The notes: generated by a model not told the origin, from the letters alone. 6,079 bases of DNA from Burkholderiaceae bacterium (GCA_014379395.1 JACMLV010000529.1:1-6079), one strand, 5' to 3'; shown: positions 1 to 5,873, numbered from the stretch's first letter. Made by a program: numbers and translations.

Positions 1-1
1 G

Positions 2-538
2 CTGGCCGGCTTGATGGGGCGCGACTGCGCCGGCGGGGCCACCGTCGGCGCCCTGGTCGGCGCCGCGTTCGGCTGGTCGAGTTATTCCGAAAAAGTCGCC
101 TCGGGCCAGAGCGTGAACGCGCAGGCGCGGCGCGAAGGGGTGATGGTTCCCGACGATCAGATCGCGCTCAAGGAGTATCGGGTGCGTCCGTCGGCCGCTG
201 TGGCGCGGGCCGGCGGCGAGCCGCTGCAGGTGATCGGCGACATCAAGCTGATCGGCCAGTCGCGCTATGGGGCGGACGTGGTGCAGAGCATGACCTTGAT
301 AAAGGCGAACGGCGAAAAGGCGTCCGACACGCCGCAGATCGCCAAGGTGCACAACGTCGACGGCGCCGGCCAATACCGCGCGGTGGGCGTATACAAGATT
401 CCGCGCGGCATGGAGCAGGGCCAGTACACGGTGCAAAGCGTGCTGTTTTTGAACGGCCGCGAAGTGGCGCGGCGCGACACCAGCTTCCAGGTCGCCGGCA
501 ACGAACGCCAGTCGCCGCAGGCGTACGCGCGAAACTGA
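2..538 (+). CDS. Partial glycine-zipper envelope protein, unknown function (5' end outside window)
   Basis: The frame is open from the left edge and stops with TGA at 536-538, leaving 178 visible residues. TTG at 11 and ATG at 14 are possible starts, but the few bases before them show no Shine-Dalgarno sequence. I therefore treat the gene as cut by the window, with its real start and probable signal peptide upstream. Near the visible N-terminus (about nt 29-76) lies a small-residue segment, GGATVGALVGAAFG, typical of glycine-zipper membrane-associating segments. The remainder, roughly nt 180-510, is rich in alternating hydrophobic strands with turns (for example GQYTVQSVLFLNGREVARR) and resembles an immunoglobulin-like beta-sandwich. 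A periplasmic or outer-membrane location is inferred from the zipper and the absence of catalytic motifs. The downstream neighbour, a lipoprotein gene, is co-directional 92 bp away. I do not recognise a specific family, and no function is claimed. Confidence 0.75.
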   Translation: MAGLMGRDCAGGATVGALVGAAFGWSSYSEKVASGQSVNAQARREGVMVPDDQIALKEYRVRPSAAVARAGGEPLQVIGDIKLIGQSRYGADVVQSMTLIKANGEKASDTPQIAKVHNVDGAGQYRAVGVYKIPRGMEQGQYTVQSVLFLNGREVARRDTSFQVAGNERQSPQAYARN

Positions 539-553
539 GACCGCTTTTCGCGC
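527..553 (+). terminator. Hairpin spanning the stop codon of the first gene
   Basis: GCGCGAAA (527-534) pairs perfectly with TTTCGCGC (546-553) across an 11-nt loop that contains the TGA stop. No T-run follows, so this is not a canonical intrinsic terminator. It could be a weak terminator or a 3'-end stabilising hairpin. Confidence 0.3.
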
Positions 554-630
554 TCTGCTCGCGCCGCCGGACGCGGCCCTGCCGGTGCCCGGTGTATGCT
601 GCTCCTGATTAACTATCGGGAGACAACGAC

Positions 631-993
631 ATGAAGACGCAAAACAAATTCGCCGCGCTGCTGGCGGCCGCCGCGGTGTTCGGCGCGCTGCAAGGCTGCC
701 AGAAGAAAGAGGAAGCCAGCGCCCTGGGCCCGGCCGAGCAGGCCGGCCGCAAGATCGATCAGGCCGCCGAGAAGGTCGGCACCGATCTGCTGCAAGCCAA
801 GGACAAGGTCAGCGCGGACATGGCCAAGGCGGCGCAGGACGCCAGCGAGCGGCTCGATCAGGCCACCCGCAACGCCGGCGCGGGTATCGACAAGGCGACC
901 GAAAAGGTCGGCGAGAAGATCGGCCAGGCCGGCGCCAAGATCGAGCAGGCCGGCGAGAAGCTCCAGGAGTCGGCGCGCGACAAGCGCAACTAG
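631..993 (+). CDS. Small lipoprotein with LEA-like amphipathic helical repeats
   Basis: This encodes 120 residues from ATG 631, preceded by a good Shine-Dalgarno GGGAGA at 618-623. The N-terminus is a lipoprotein signal: basic MKTQNK, an alanine/leucine-rich core, then lipobox LQGC with the lipidated cysteine at residue 23. The +2 residue is Gln, not Asp, so by the Lol sorting rule outer-membrane delivery is expected. The mature part (about 36-115) is Ala/Lys/Glu/Gln-rich and almost proline-free. It repeats motifs such as IDQAAEKVG, IDKATEKVG, IGQAGAKI and IEQAGEKL at about 11-residue spacing, giving an amphipathic helix like group 3 LEA or apolipoprotein-type proteins. Such proteins are often linked to envelope or desiccation stress, but that role is inference here. 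The TAG stop lies within the terminal repeat of the adjacent palindromic element. TATGCT at 595-600 is a weak -10 candidate without a convincing -35. Confidence 0.88.
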   Translation: MKTQNKFAALLAAAAVFGALQGCQKKEEASALGPAEQAGRKIDQAAEKVGTDLLQAKDKVSADMAKAAQDASERLDQATRNAGAGIDKATEKVGEKIGQAGAKIEQAGEKLQESARDKRN

Positions 994-1156
994 GAGTCTG
1001 TCGGACTTAGGCTCGTCGGCTGCAAAAATATCTGGGCGGTCCATATTTCGCCGTTTTCTCGGCCAATAGCTCGCTATTGGCACTGCGAAACCGTCAAAAT
1101 CTGGCCTCGCCCAGCTATTTTTTCGCTTCGACTCCCAAAGTCCGACAGGCTGCTAG
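990..1156. repeat. MITE-like palindromic element with terminal inverted repeats
   Basis: The terminal repeats are 990-1008 and 1138-1156, 19 bp each with two mismatches and sharing the core TGTCGGACTT. CTAG stands at both outer ends (990-993 and 1153-1156) and could be a 4-bp target duplication. Inside, the arms continue to pair around a common centre near 1072: CTGGGCG (1032-1038) with CGCCCAG (1108-1114), an A-rich 1022-1030 with a T-rich 1116-1126, and a perfect 9-bp inverted repeat GCCAATAGC/GCTATTGGC (1062-1070 and 1073-1081) around a 2-nt centre. The whole 167 bp is thus one imperfect palindrome. It has lower GC than its neighbours and no convincing coding capacity. I read it as a non-autonomous mobile repeat (MITE) or a large REP/BIME-type repeat. 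CTAG fits the YTAR target preference known for the IS5 family, which makes an IS5-type parent possible but unproven. If transcribed, it would form a long hairpin between the lipoprotein gene and rarA. Confidence 0.8.
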
Positions 1157-1249
1157 ACTATGCGCTCCCGCCCACCGAGTTCACAATGACATCATGCTTC
1201 CGTCCCGCGCTTTCGTCCTTCACCGTGCCGCCGGCGGGGAGGGCGCGCC

Positions 1250-2557
1250 ATGAATGACCTGTTCAAGCAGGAGCCGGCGGCGCCGCTGGCCGAGGCCTTG
1301 CGCCCGAAGAGCCTGTCCGAAGTGATCGGCCAGAGCCACCTGCTGGGCGAAGGCAAGCCGCTGCGGCTCGCCTTCGAGGCCGGCAAGGCGCATTCGATGA
1401 TCCTGTGGGGCCCGCCGGGCGTCGGCAAGACCACGCTGGCGCGGCTGATGGCGCACGCCTTCGACAGCGAATTCATCGCCTTGTCGGCGGTGTTCGCCGG
1501 CGTCAAGGACATCCGCGCCGCGATGGAGCAGGCGCAGCAAAACCTCGACCAGGGCGGCAAGCCGACCCTGTTGTTCGTCGATGAAATCCACCGCTTCAAT
1601 AAGGCACAGCAAGACGCGCTGCTGCCCTTCGTCGAGTCCGGGCTGGTCACCTTCATCGGTGCGACGACCGAGAACCCCAGCTTCGAAGTCAACTCGGCCC
1701 TGCTCTCGCGTGCCCAGGTCTATGTGCTCAAGTCGCTCACCGACGACGAGCTGCGGCAACTGCTGGCCAAGGCGCGCGCGGCCGCATTGCCGCGGCTCGA
1801 ATTCGACGACGTCGCCATCGACACCCTGATCGGTTTCGCCGACGGCGACGCGCGCCGCTTCCTGAACTTGCTGGAACAGGCCGACACGGCGGCCGCCTCG
1901 AGCGGCGTCACGCGCATCGACGCCGCCTTCGTCGAGAACGCGCTGTCGCTCAACGCGCGCCGCTTCGACAAGGGCGGCGACAACTTCTACGACCAGATTT
2001 CGGCGCTGCACAAATCGGTGCGCGGCTCCAACCCGGACGCCGCGCTGTACTGGTTTTGCCGCATGATCGACGGCGGCGCCGATCCGAAATACCTGTCGCG
2101 CCGCATCATCCGGATGGCCTGGGAGGACATCGGCCTGGCCGATCCGCGCGCCTTCCAGATCGTCAACGACGCCGCCGAAACCTACGAGCGGCTCGGCTCC
2201 CCGGAGGGCGAGCTGGCGCTGGGGCAGGCGGTGCTGTACCTGGCGATCGCGGCCAAGAGCAACGCCGGCTACAACGCCTTCAATTCGGCGATGGCGTTTG
2301 TGAAGCGCGACAAGTCGCGCGAGGTGCCGGTGCATCTGCGCAACGCGCCGACCAAGCTGATGAAGGAACTCGGCCACGGCCACGCCTACCGCTACGCGCA
2401 CGACGAGCCGGACGGCTACGCCGCCGGCGAAACCTACTTCCCGGACGGCATGTCGGAACCGGGCTGGTATCGCCCGGTGCCGCGCGGCATGGAAAGCAAG
2501 ATCGCCGACAAGCTGGCCTGGTTGCGCGAGCTCGACCGCAAGGCCGGCAAGGGTTAG
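1250..2557 (+). CDS. rarA: Replication-associated recombination protein A (RarA/MgsA), AAA+ ATPase
   Basis: RarA is a clamp-loader-like AAA+ ATPase of the RarA/Mgs1/WRNIP1 family that acts at stalled replication forks and binds SSB. The protein is 435 residues, close to the usual 430-450. Visible motifs are the N-terminal PLAEALRPKSLSEVIGQSH region (12-30), Walker A GPPGVGKT (54-61), Walker B with DEIHRF (111-116), sensor 1 GATTENPS (137-144), the arginine-finger region LLSR (151-154) and a sensor-2-like GDARR (199-203). The C-terminal half carries the tetramerisation domain, including DPKYLSRRIIRMAWEDIG and the conserved YPHD-type region, seen here as YRYAHDEPDG. ATG 1250 has a strong Shine-Dalgarno GGGGAGG at 1236-1242. 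The 93 bp between the palindromic element and the start show no clear promoter. The gene ends 8 bp before the convergent DUF2917 gene. Nothing looks disrupted. Confidence 0.97.
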   Translation: MNDLFKQEPAAPLAEALRPKSLSEVIGQSHLLGEGKPLRLAFEAGKAHSMILWGPPGVGKTTLARLMAHAFDSEFIALSAVFAGVKDIRAAMEQAQQNLDQGGKPTLLFVDEIHRFNKAQQDALLPFVESGLVTFIGATTENPSFEVNSALLSRAQVYVLKSLTDDELRQLLAKARAAALPRLEFDDVAIDTLIGFADGDARRFLNLLEQADTAAASSGVTRIDAAFVENALSLNARRFDKGGDNFYDQISALHKSVRGSNPDAALYWFCRMIDGGADPKYLSRRIIRMAWEDIGLADPRAFQIVNDAAETYERLGSPEGELALGQAVLYLAIAAKSNAGYNAFNSAMAFVKRDKSREVPVHLRNAPTKLMKELGHGHAYRYAHDEPDGYAAGETYFPDGMSEPGWYRPVPRGMESKIADKLAWLRELDRKAGKG

Positions 2558-2565
2558 CTTCCAGC

Positions 2566-2871
2566 CTAGGCCGGCACGCCCCAGCCGGTCAGGCTGCGCC
2601 AGCCTCGATGCAGCCAACGCCGCGCCGGTTGCGAGCGGGCCGGTGGCGCCATGCGCACCCGTCCGTTGTTCAGCGCCTCGATCAGGGTCAGGCCGCCGTT
2701 CGGGATGACGAACGACTGGCCGGCGCGCAGCTCGATGTCGAGCAGCATGCCGTAGACGGTGATCAGGGCCTGCCCGCTGATGCACTCGACGCGCTGGCCG
2801 GCGGCGTCGCTCACACGCAGCAAATGCTGCTCCGTCAATTCGTACTCGATCTGGTTCCTAGCTTGTTTCAT
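2566..2871 (-). CDS. DUF2917 family protein
   Basis: The chosen start is the ATG at 2871, read leftwards, because AGGAGGG (plus-strand 2876-2882) sits four bases upstream of it. The ATG ten codons further upstream has no such site. This gives 101 residues. The core, about 10-75 (LTEQHLLRVSDAAGQRVECISGQALITV...DIELRAGQSFVIPNGGLTLIEAL), matches the DUF2917 pattern as I know it: a short all-beta, cupin-like domain with a Leu-Arg-Val/Ile opening, a V-x-C-x-SG-x-xxxT strand, a 'D-I-x-L-xAG-x-SF-x-I' turn and a final L-x-L-x-xAL strand. The last 25 residues are basic and Trp-rich (ARRWLHRGWRSLTGW). Some family members have such tails, with no known role. There is no signal peptide or catalytic motif; a cytoplasmic location is inferred. 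It is divergent from the MocR regulator at 3048, which makes it that regulator's best candidate target. It is convergent with rarA. Confidence 0.85.
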   Translation of the reverse strand: MKQARNQIEYELTEQHLLRVSDAAGQRVECISGQALITVYGMLLDIELRAGQSFVIPNGGLTLIEALNNGRVRMAPPARSQPARRWLHRGWRSLTGWGVPA

Positions 2872-2903
2872 CGCACCCTCCTGCGTCGTTGATTCATGCA
2901 TCC

Positions 2904-2933
2904 AGAATACGGGCCGGGCCGACTTGGTGACAG
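2904..2933 (-). promoter_or_regulatory. Candidate sigma-70 promoter for the DUF2917 gene
   Basis: On the minus strand CTGTCA (plus 2928-2933) and TATTCT (plus 2904-2909) each match 4 of 6 consensus bases and are 18 bp apart. The predicted transcript would start near 2897, about 26 nt before the ATG and just ahead of the strong Shine-Dalgarno. The upstream flank, beyond 2949, holds the half-sites described separately. Confidence 0.4.
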
Positions 2934-2948
2934 ATGCAACAAAACGAA

Positions 2949-3012
2949 ATTGTTACCGGTACAGTGGGCTTTTTGGAAAACTGTTATGGTTGAAATTTCA
3001 AGCCGTTGTACC
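2949..3012. promoter_or_regulatory. Candidate MocR operator region with TGTTACC/TGTACC half-sites
   Basis: Within the divergent intergenic region, ATTGTTACCGG (2949-2959) and ACTGTTATGG (2980-2989) form an imperfect direct repeat offset by 31 bp, about three helical turns. TGTACC occurs at 3007-3012 and, on the opposite strand, at 2958-2963. TACCGGTA (2954-2961) is a perfect palindrome. MocR regulators are known to bind spaced repeats in such intergenic regions and often repress themselves. Here the assignment is inferred from position and repetition. TGTTATGGT (2982-2990) also reads as an extended -10 element toward mocR, so a bound regulator could occlude it. Confidence 0.35.
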
Positions 3013-3047
3013 TGTCGCGCGGCGCCTCGCGTGCGTCACAATTACCT

Positions 3048-4472
3048 ATGTCCACACAACTCAATCTCTATGAACACCTGGCCAACGAACTGGGCTCCTT
3101 GATCGCCAGCCGCGTGCTCGCGCCGGGCGACCGCCTGCCCTCGATCCGCCATCTGGCCCAGCAAAAACGCCTGTCCGTGAGCACCGTCATGCAGGCGCTG
3201 CGCCTGATGGAGGACCGCGGCCTGATCGACGCCAAGCCGCAGGCCGGCTTCTATGTGCGGCACCGGGCGCGCACCCTGGCGTCCGTGCCCGAGAGCCAGG
3301 ACTTGAAGGAGCCGGGCTATGTCGGCATCAACAATCTGTTGATGCGGGTGCTGCAGGCCAACGAGGGTTCCCATCTGGTTCAGCTCGGCTCGGCCTGGCC
3401 GCCCGATGAATTGCTGCCGATTAAGCGCATGCAGCGCACCGTCGCCGGCCTGGTGCGGCGCCAACCGGAGCTGCTGTCCAAGGTCAGCTGCGTCGAAACC
3501 AACGAGCCGGGCTTCGTGCGCCAACTGACGCGGCGCGCGCTCGACTGGGGCCAGCTCGACGCCGGCGAGATCGTCGTCACCAGTTCCTGCACCGAGGCGA
3601 TCAGCCTGTGCCTGCGCGCGGTGGCCAAGCCGGGCGACACCATCGCCATCGAATCGGCCACTTATTTCGTGCTGCTGCAAATGATCGAAAGCCTCGGCAT
3701 GAAGGCGCTGGAAATTCCGACCGATCCGAAAACCGGGCCCTCGATCGACGCGCTGGAACTGGCGATGCAGGCGGGCCTGGTGCAGGCCTGCCTGTTCATC
3801 CCGAACGCCAACAATCCGCTTGGCACGATCATGCCGGAGGCCAACAAGAAGCGGCTGGCGGCGCTGCTCACGCAACACGGCATCCCGTTGATCGAGGACG
3901 ACGTGTACGGCGACCTGTGCTTCACCAACGAGCGGCCGTGGCCGGTCAAGGCCTACGACACGAGCGGCCACGTCCTGCTGTGCTCGTCCTTTTCGAAGGC
4001 GGTCAGCCCGGCGGTGCGGGTCGGCTACGTGGCGGCCGGGCGCTACGCCCAGCAAGTGATGCTGCTCAAAACCGTCTTCAGCGGCACCACCACGCACTTC
4101 TTCCAGTCCGCGCTGGCCGACTTCATCGGCGGCAGCAGCTACGATCAGCAGATCCGCAAAATGCGGCGCGAGCTGGTGCAGCGCATCGCCCGCATGTCGG
4201 ACGCGGTGGCCGAGGCGTTTCCGGCCGAGTGCTCCCTGTCCGAGCCGCAGGGTGGCTTCGTGCTGTGGATACGGATGCCGGCCGCGGTCGACGCGCTGAC
4301 GCTGCACCGCGACGCCATCGCGGCCGGCGTGGCCTTCATGCCGGGCCCGCTGTTTTCCGCGTCGGGCAAGCTCACCAATTACATCCGTCTCAACTGCGGC
4401 AACTCATGGAGCGCGGAAACGGCGGCCGGCATCGTGCGGCTGGGCCAGTTGGTGAAGGACGCGGCCGGCTGA
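3048..4472 (+). CDS. MocR/YdcR-type transcriptional regulator (GntR winged helix plus class I aminotransferase-like domain)
   Basis: Starting from ATG 3048 the protein has 474 residues, the usual MocR length. An upstream TTG at 3006 would add 14 residues of atypical sequence. Residues 5-71 are a GntR-type winged helix (APGDRLPSIRHLAQQKRLSVSTV...GFYVR). A short linker leads to a fold-type-I aminotransferase domain from about 90 to the end. The PLP-site residues are all present: NPLG with Asn256, Asp285 and Tyr287 in EDDVYGD, the Schiff-base lysine Lys317 in SSFSK, Arg324, and the C-terminal carboxylate-binding Arg447 in YIRLN. It closely resembles E. coli YdcR in linker length and motifs. It should bind PLP and an amino compound and control transcription. 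The ligand is unknown. It is divergent from the DUF2917 gene, its likely target, and co-directional with serS 108 bp downstream. There is no Shine-Dalgarno before ATG 3048. It could be misannotated as an aminotransferase, but the HTH argues for a regulator. Confidence 0.93.
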   Translation: MSTQLNLYEHLANELGSLIASRVLAPGDRLPSIRHLAQQKRLSVSTVMQALRLMEDRGLIDAKPQAGFYVRHRARTLASVPESQDLKEPGYVGINNLLMRVLQANEGSHLVQLGSAWPPDELLPIKRMQRTVAGLVRRQPELLSKVSCVETNEPGFVRQLTRRALDWGQLDAGEIVVTSSCTEAISLCLRAVAKPGDTIAIESATYFVLLQMIESLGMKALEIPTDPKTGPSIDALELAMQAGLVQACLFIPNANNPLGTIMPEANKKRLAALLTQHGIPLIEDDVYGDLCFTNERPWPVKAYDTSGHVLLCSSFSKAVSPAVRVGYVAAGRYAQQVMLLKTVFSGTTTHFFQSALADFIGGSSYDQQIRKMRRELVQRIARMSDAVAEAFPAECSLSEPQGGFVLWIRMPAAVDALTLHRDAIAAGVAFMPGPLFSASGKLTNYIRLNCGNSWSAETAAGIVRLGQLVKDAAG

Positions 4473-4478
4473 GCCGCG
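4460..4478 (+). terminator. GC hairpin at the 3' end of the MocR gene
   Basis: CGCGGC (4460-4465) pairs with GCCGCG (4473-4478) around a 7-nt loop ending in the TGA stop codon. It lacks a following T-tract, so termination efficiency is doubtful and readthrough into serS is possible. Confidence 0.3.
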
Positions 4479-4543
4479 TTGGCGGGGCGGGGCGTCCGGG
4501 CGTGGGCTTGCGCTGCGAAACCCGCGAGCAAGTCGGCTTGGCT

Positions 4544-4552
4544 TGGTACAAT
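4544..4552 (+). promoter_or_regulatory. Extended -10 promoter of serS
   Basis: TGGTACAAT gives an extended -10 (TGn) followed by TACAAT at 4547-4552, 5 of 6 to consensus. I see no good -35 at the expected distance (around 4524-4529), which extended -10 promoters tolerate. The expected start is near 4559, giving a leader of only about 22 nt before ATG 4581. Confidence 0.6.
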
Positions 4553-4577
4553 TGCCGCTTTCGACACAGCGGCAATT
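4550..4577. repeat. Perfect inverted repeat overlapping the serS -10 and leader
   Basis: AATTGCCGCT (4550-4559) and AGCGGCAATT (4568-4577) are perfect 10-bp inverted arms around an 8-nt spacer. The left arm overlaps the -10 element and ends at the predicted transcription start. The right arm ends 3 nt before the serS ATG. From the local promoter only the right arm would be transcribed, which favours a DNA operator. In readthrough RNA from mocR the two arms would fold into a hairpin covering the translation initiation region. Confidence 0.75.
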
Positions 4578-4580
4578 CCC

Positions 4581-5873
4581 ATGATAGATATCCAACTTCT
4601 CCGTAAAGACATCGACAGCGTGGCGGCGCGCCTGGCAACGCGCAAGTTCCAGCTCGACGTGGCCGGTTTCAACGCCCTCGAAGCCGAGCGCAAAACCATC
4701 CAGACCCGCACCGAAGAACTGCAAGGCAAGCGCAACTCGCTGTCCAAGCAGATCGGCATGTTGAAGGGCAAGGGGGAAGACACCTCTGGCGTGATGGCCG
4801 AAGTGGCCGGCCTGGGCGACGCGCTCAAGGCCGACGAGGCGGCGCTGGCGCTGGTGCAGGCCAAGATGGGCGAATTCATGCAGTCGGTGCCGAACCTGCC
4901 GCACGAATCGGTCGCCGTCGGCACGGATGAAAGCGCCAACGTCGAAGTGCGCAAGGTCGGCACGCCGCGCAGCTTCGACTTCGAAGTCAAGGACCACGTC
5001 GACGTCGGCGCGCCGCTCGGGCTCGACTTCGACGTCGCCACCAAGCTGACCGGTTCGCGCTTCTCGGTGATGAAGGGCGGCATCGCGCGCCTGCACCGGG
5101 CGCTGGCGCAATTCATGCTCAACACCCACACGGACGAGCACGGCTACACCGAGTGCTACACGCCGTACATGGTCAACGCCGATTCGCTGCGCGGCACCGG
5201 CCAGCTGCCGAAATTCGAAGCCGACCTGTTTTCGGTGAAAAAGGGCGGCGCCGAGGGCGAGGGTGAAACCTTCTACCTGATCCCGACTTCGGAAGTGTCG
5301 CTCACCAACATCGTGCGCGACGACATCCTGGCGCTCGACGCCCTGCCGTTGAAAATGACGGCGCACACGCCATGCTTCCGCTCGGAGGCCGGCAGCTACG
5401 GGCGCGACACGCGCGGCATGATCCGCCAGCACCAGTTCGACAAGGTGGAAATGGTGCAGGTGGTGCATCCCGAGACCTCCTATCAAGTGCTGGAAGAGAT
5501 GGTCGGCCACGCCGAAACCATCTTGCAGCGGCTCGGCCTGCCATACCGCGTGATGGCGCTGTGCACCGGCGACATCGGTTTTGGCGCCGCCAAGACCTAC
5601 GATTTGGAAGTGTGGCTGCCGGCGCAGAACACCTACCGCGAGATTTCCTCGCTGTCGAACTGCGAAACGTTCCAGGCGCGGCGCATGCAGGCGCGCTTCC
5701 GCAACGCGCAGGGCAAGCCGGAACTGGCGCACACGCTCAACGGCTCGGGCCTGGCGGTGGGGCGCACCCTGGTGGCGATCCTGGAAAATTATCAGCAGGC
5801 CGACGGCAGCGTCGAGATCCCCGCCGCGCTGCAACCGTATATGGGCGGTTTGACGCGCCTGGCGGCGGCGTAA
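4581..5873 (+). CDS. serS: Seryl-tRNA synthetase (class II)
   Basis: SerRS charges tRNA-Ser (and tRNA-Sec where present) with serine using ATP, in the cytoplasm. The 430-residue length is standard for bacteria. ATG 4581 is chosen because the protein then begins MIDIQLLRKDID, the normal SerRS N-terminus; the frame upstream to 4479 is not conserved-looking. Residues about 27-100 form the antiparallel coiled-coil arm that grips the long variable arm of tRNA-Ser (LEAERKTIQTRTEELQ...). The catalytic core shows the serine-site segment LIPTSEVSLTN, motif 2 with FRSEAGSYGRDTRG (Arg267) and HQFDKVEM, the EISSLSNCETFQARR segment, and motif 3 NGSGLAVGRTL with Arg395. No strong Shine-Dalgarno precedes the start. 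It has its own extended -10 promoter and inverted repeat. The cognate tRNA-Ser gene follows 115 bp downstream. Confidence 0.98.
   Translation: MIDIQLLRKDIDSVAARLATRKFQLDVAGFNALEAERKTIQTRTEELQGKRNSLSKQIGMLKGKGEDTSGVMAEVAGLGDALKADEAALALVQAKMGEFMQSVPNLPHESVAVGTDESANVEVRKVGTPRSFDFEVKDHVDVGAPLGLDFDVATKLTGSRFSVMKGGIARLHRALAQFMLNTHTDEHGYTECYTPYMVNADSLRGTGQLPKFEADLFSVKKGGAEGEGETFYLIPTSEVSLTNIVRDDILALDALPLKMTAHTPCFRSEAGSYGRDTRGMIRQHQFDKVEMVQVVHPETSYQVLEEMVGHAETILQRLGLPYRVMALCTGDIGFGAAKTYDLEVWLPAQNTYREISSLSNCETFQARRMQARFRNAQGKPELAHTLNGSGLAVGRTLVAILENYQQADGSVEIPAALQPYMGGLTRLAAA

Noticed and set aside
613..1083. A 156-codon open frame on the minus strand that begins inside the palindromic element
   Set aside because: It reads out of the repeat and then antisense through the lipoprotein repeats. 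The leucine/glycine-rich pattern simply mirrors the Gln/Ala/Lys repeats.
990..1156. Reading the palindrome only as the lipoprotein gene's intrinsic terminator
   Set aside because: It is far longer than a terminator, has terminal repeats with matching CTAG flanks, and lacks a stem directly followed by a T-run at its 3' side. Termination may be a side effect.
1220..2785. A 521-codon open frame on the minus strand
   Set aside because: It lies antisense to the whole of rarA, is rich in Arg/Gly/Ala/Val as expected for a GC-rich shadow frame, and has no recognisable motif.
2056..2892. A 278-codon plus-strand frame across the end of rarA and the DUF2917 gene
   Set aside because: It is an out-of-frame reading of rarA continuing antisense through DUF2917. 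It is Arg/Ala/Gly-rich with no domain.
2872..2901. Ten-residue N-terminal extension of the DUF2917 protein
   Set aside because: The strong AGGAGGG site positions initiation at 2871. The upstream ATG would put that site inside the coding region and has no ribosome site of its own.
3042..4307. A 421-codon open frame on the minus strand
   Set aside because: It is antisense to the MocR gene, whose PLP-site motifs are intact. The composition is typical of a shadow frame.
4479..4580. N-terminal extension of serS by 34 residues
   Set aside because: The extension overlaps the serS promoter and palindrome, and SerRS proteins normally begin at the MIDIQLLRKD position. ATG 4581 is preferred.
4404..5834. 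A 476-codon open frame on the minus strand
   Set aside because: It is antisense to serS, with His/Arg/Val-rich low-information sequence and no start context.
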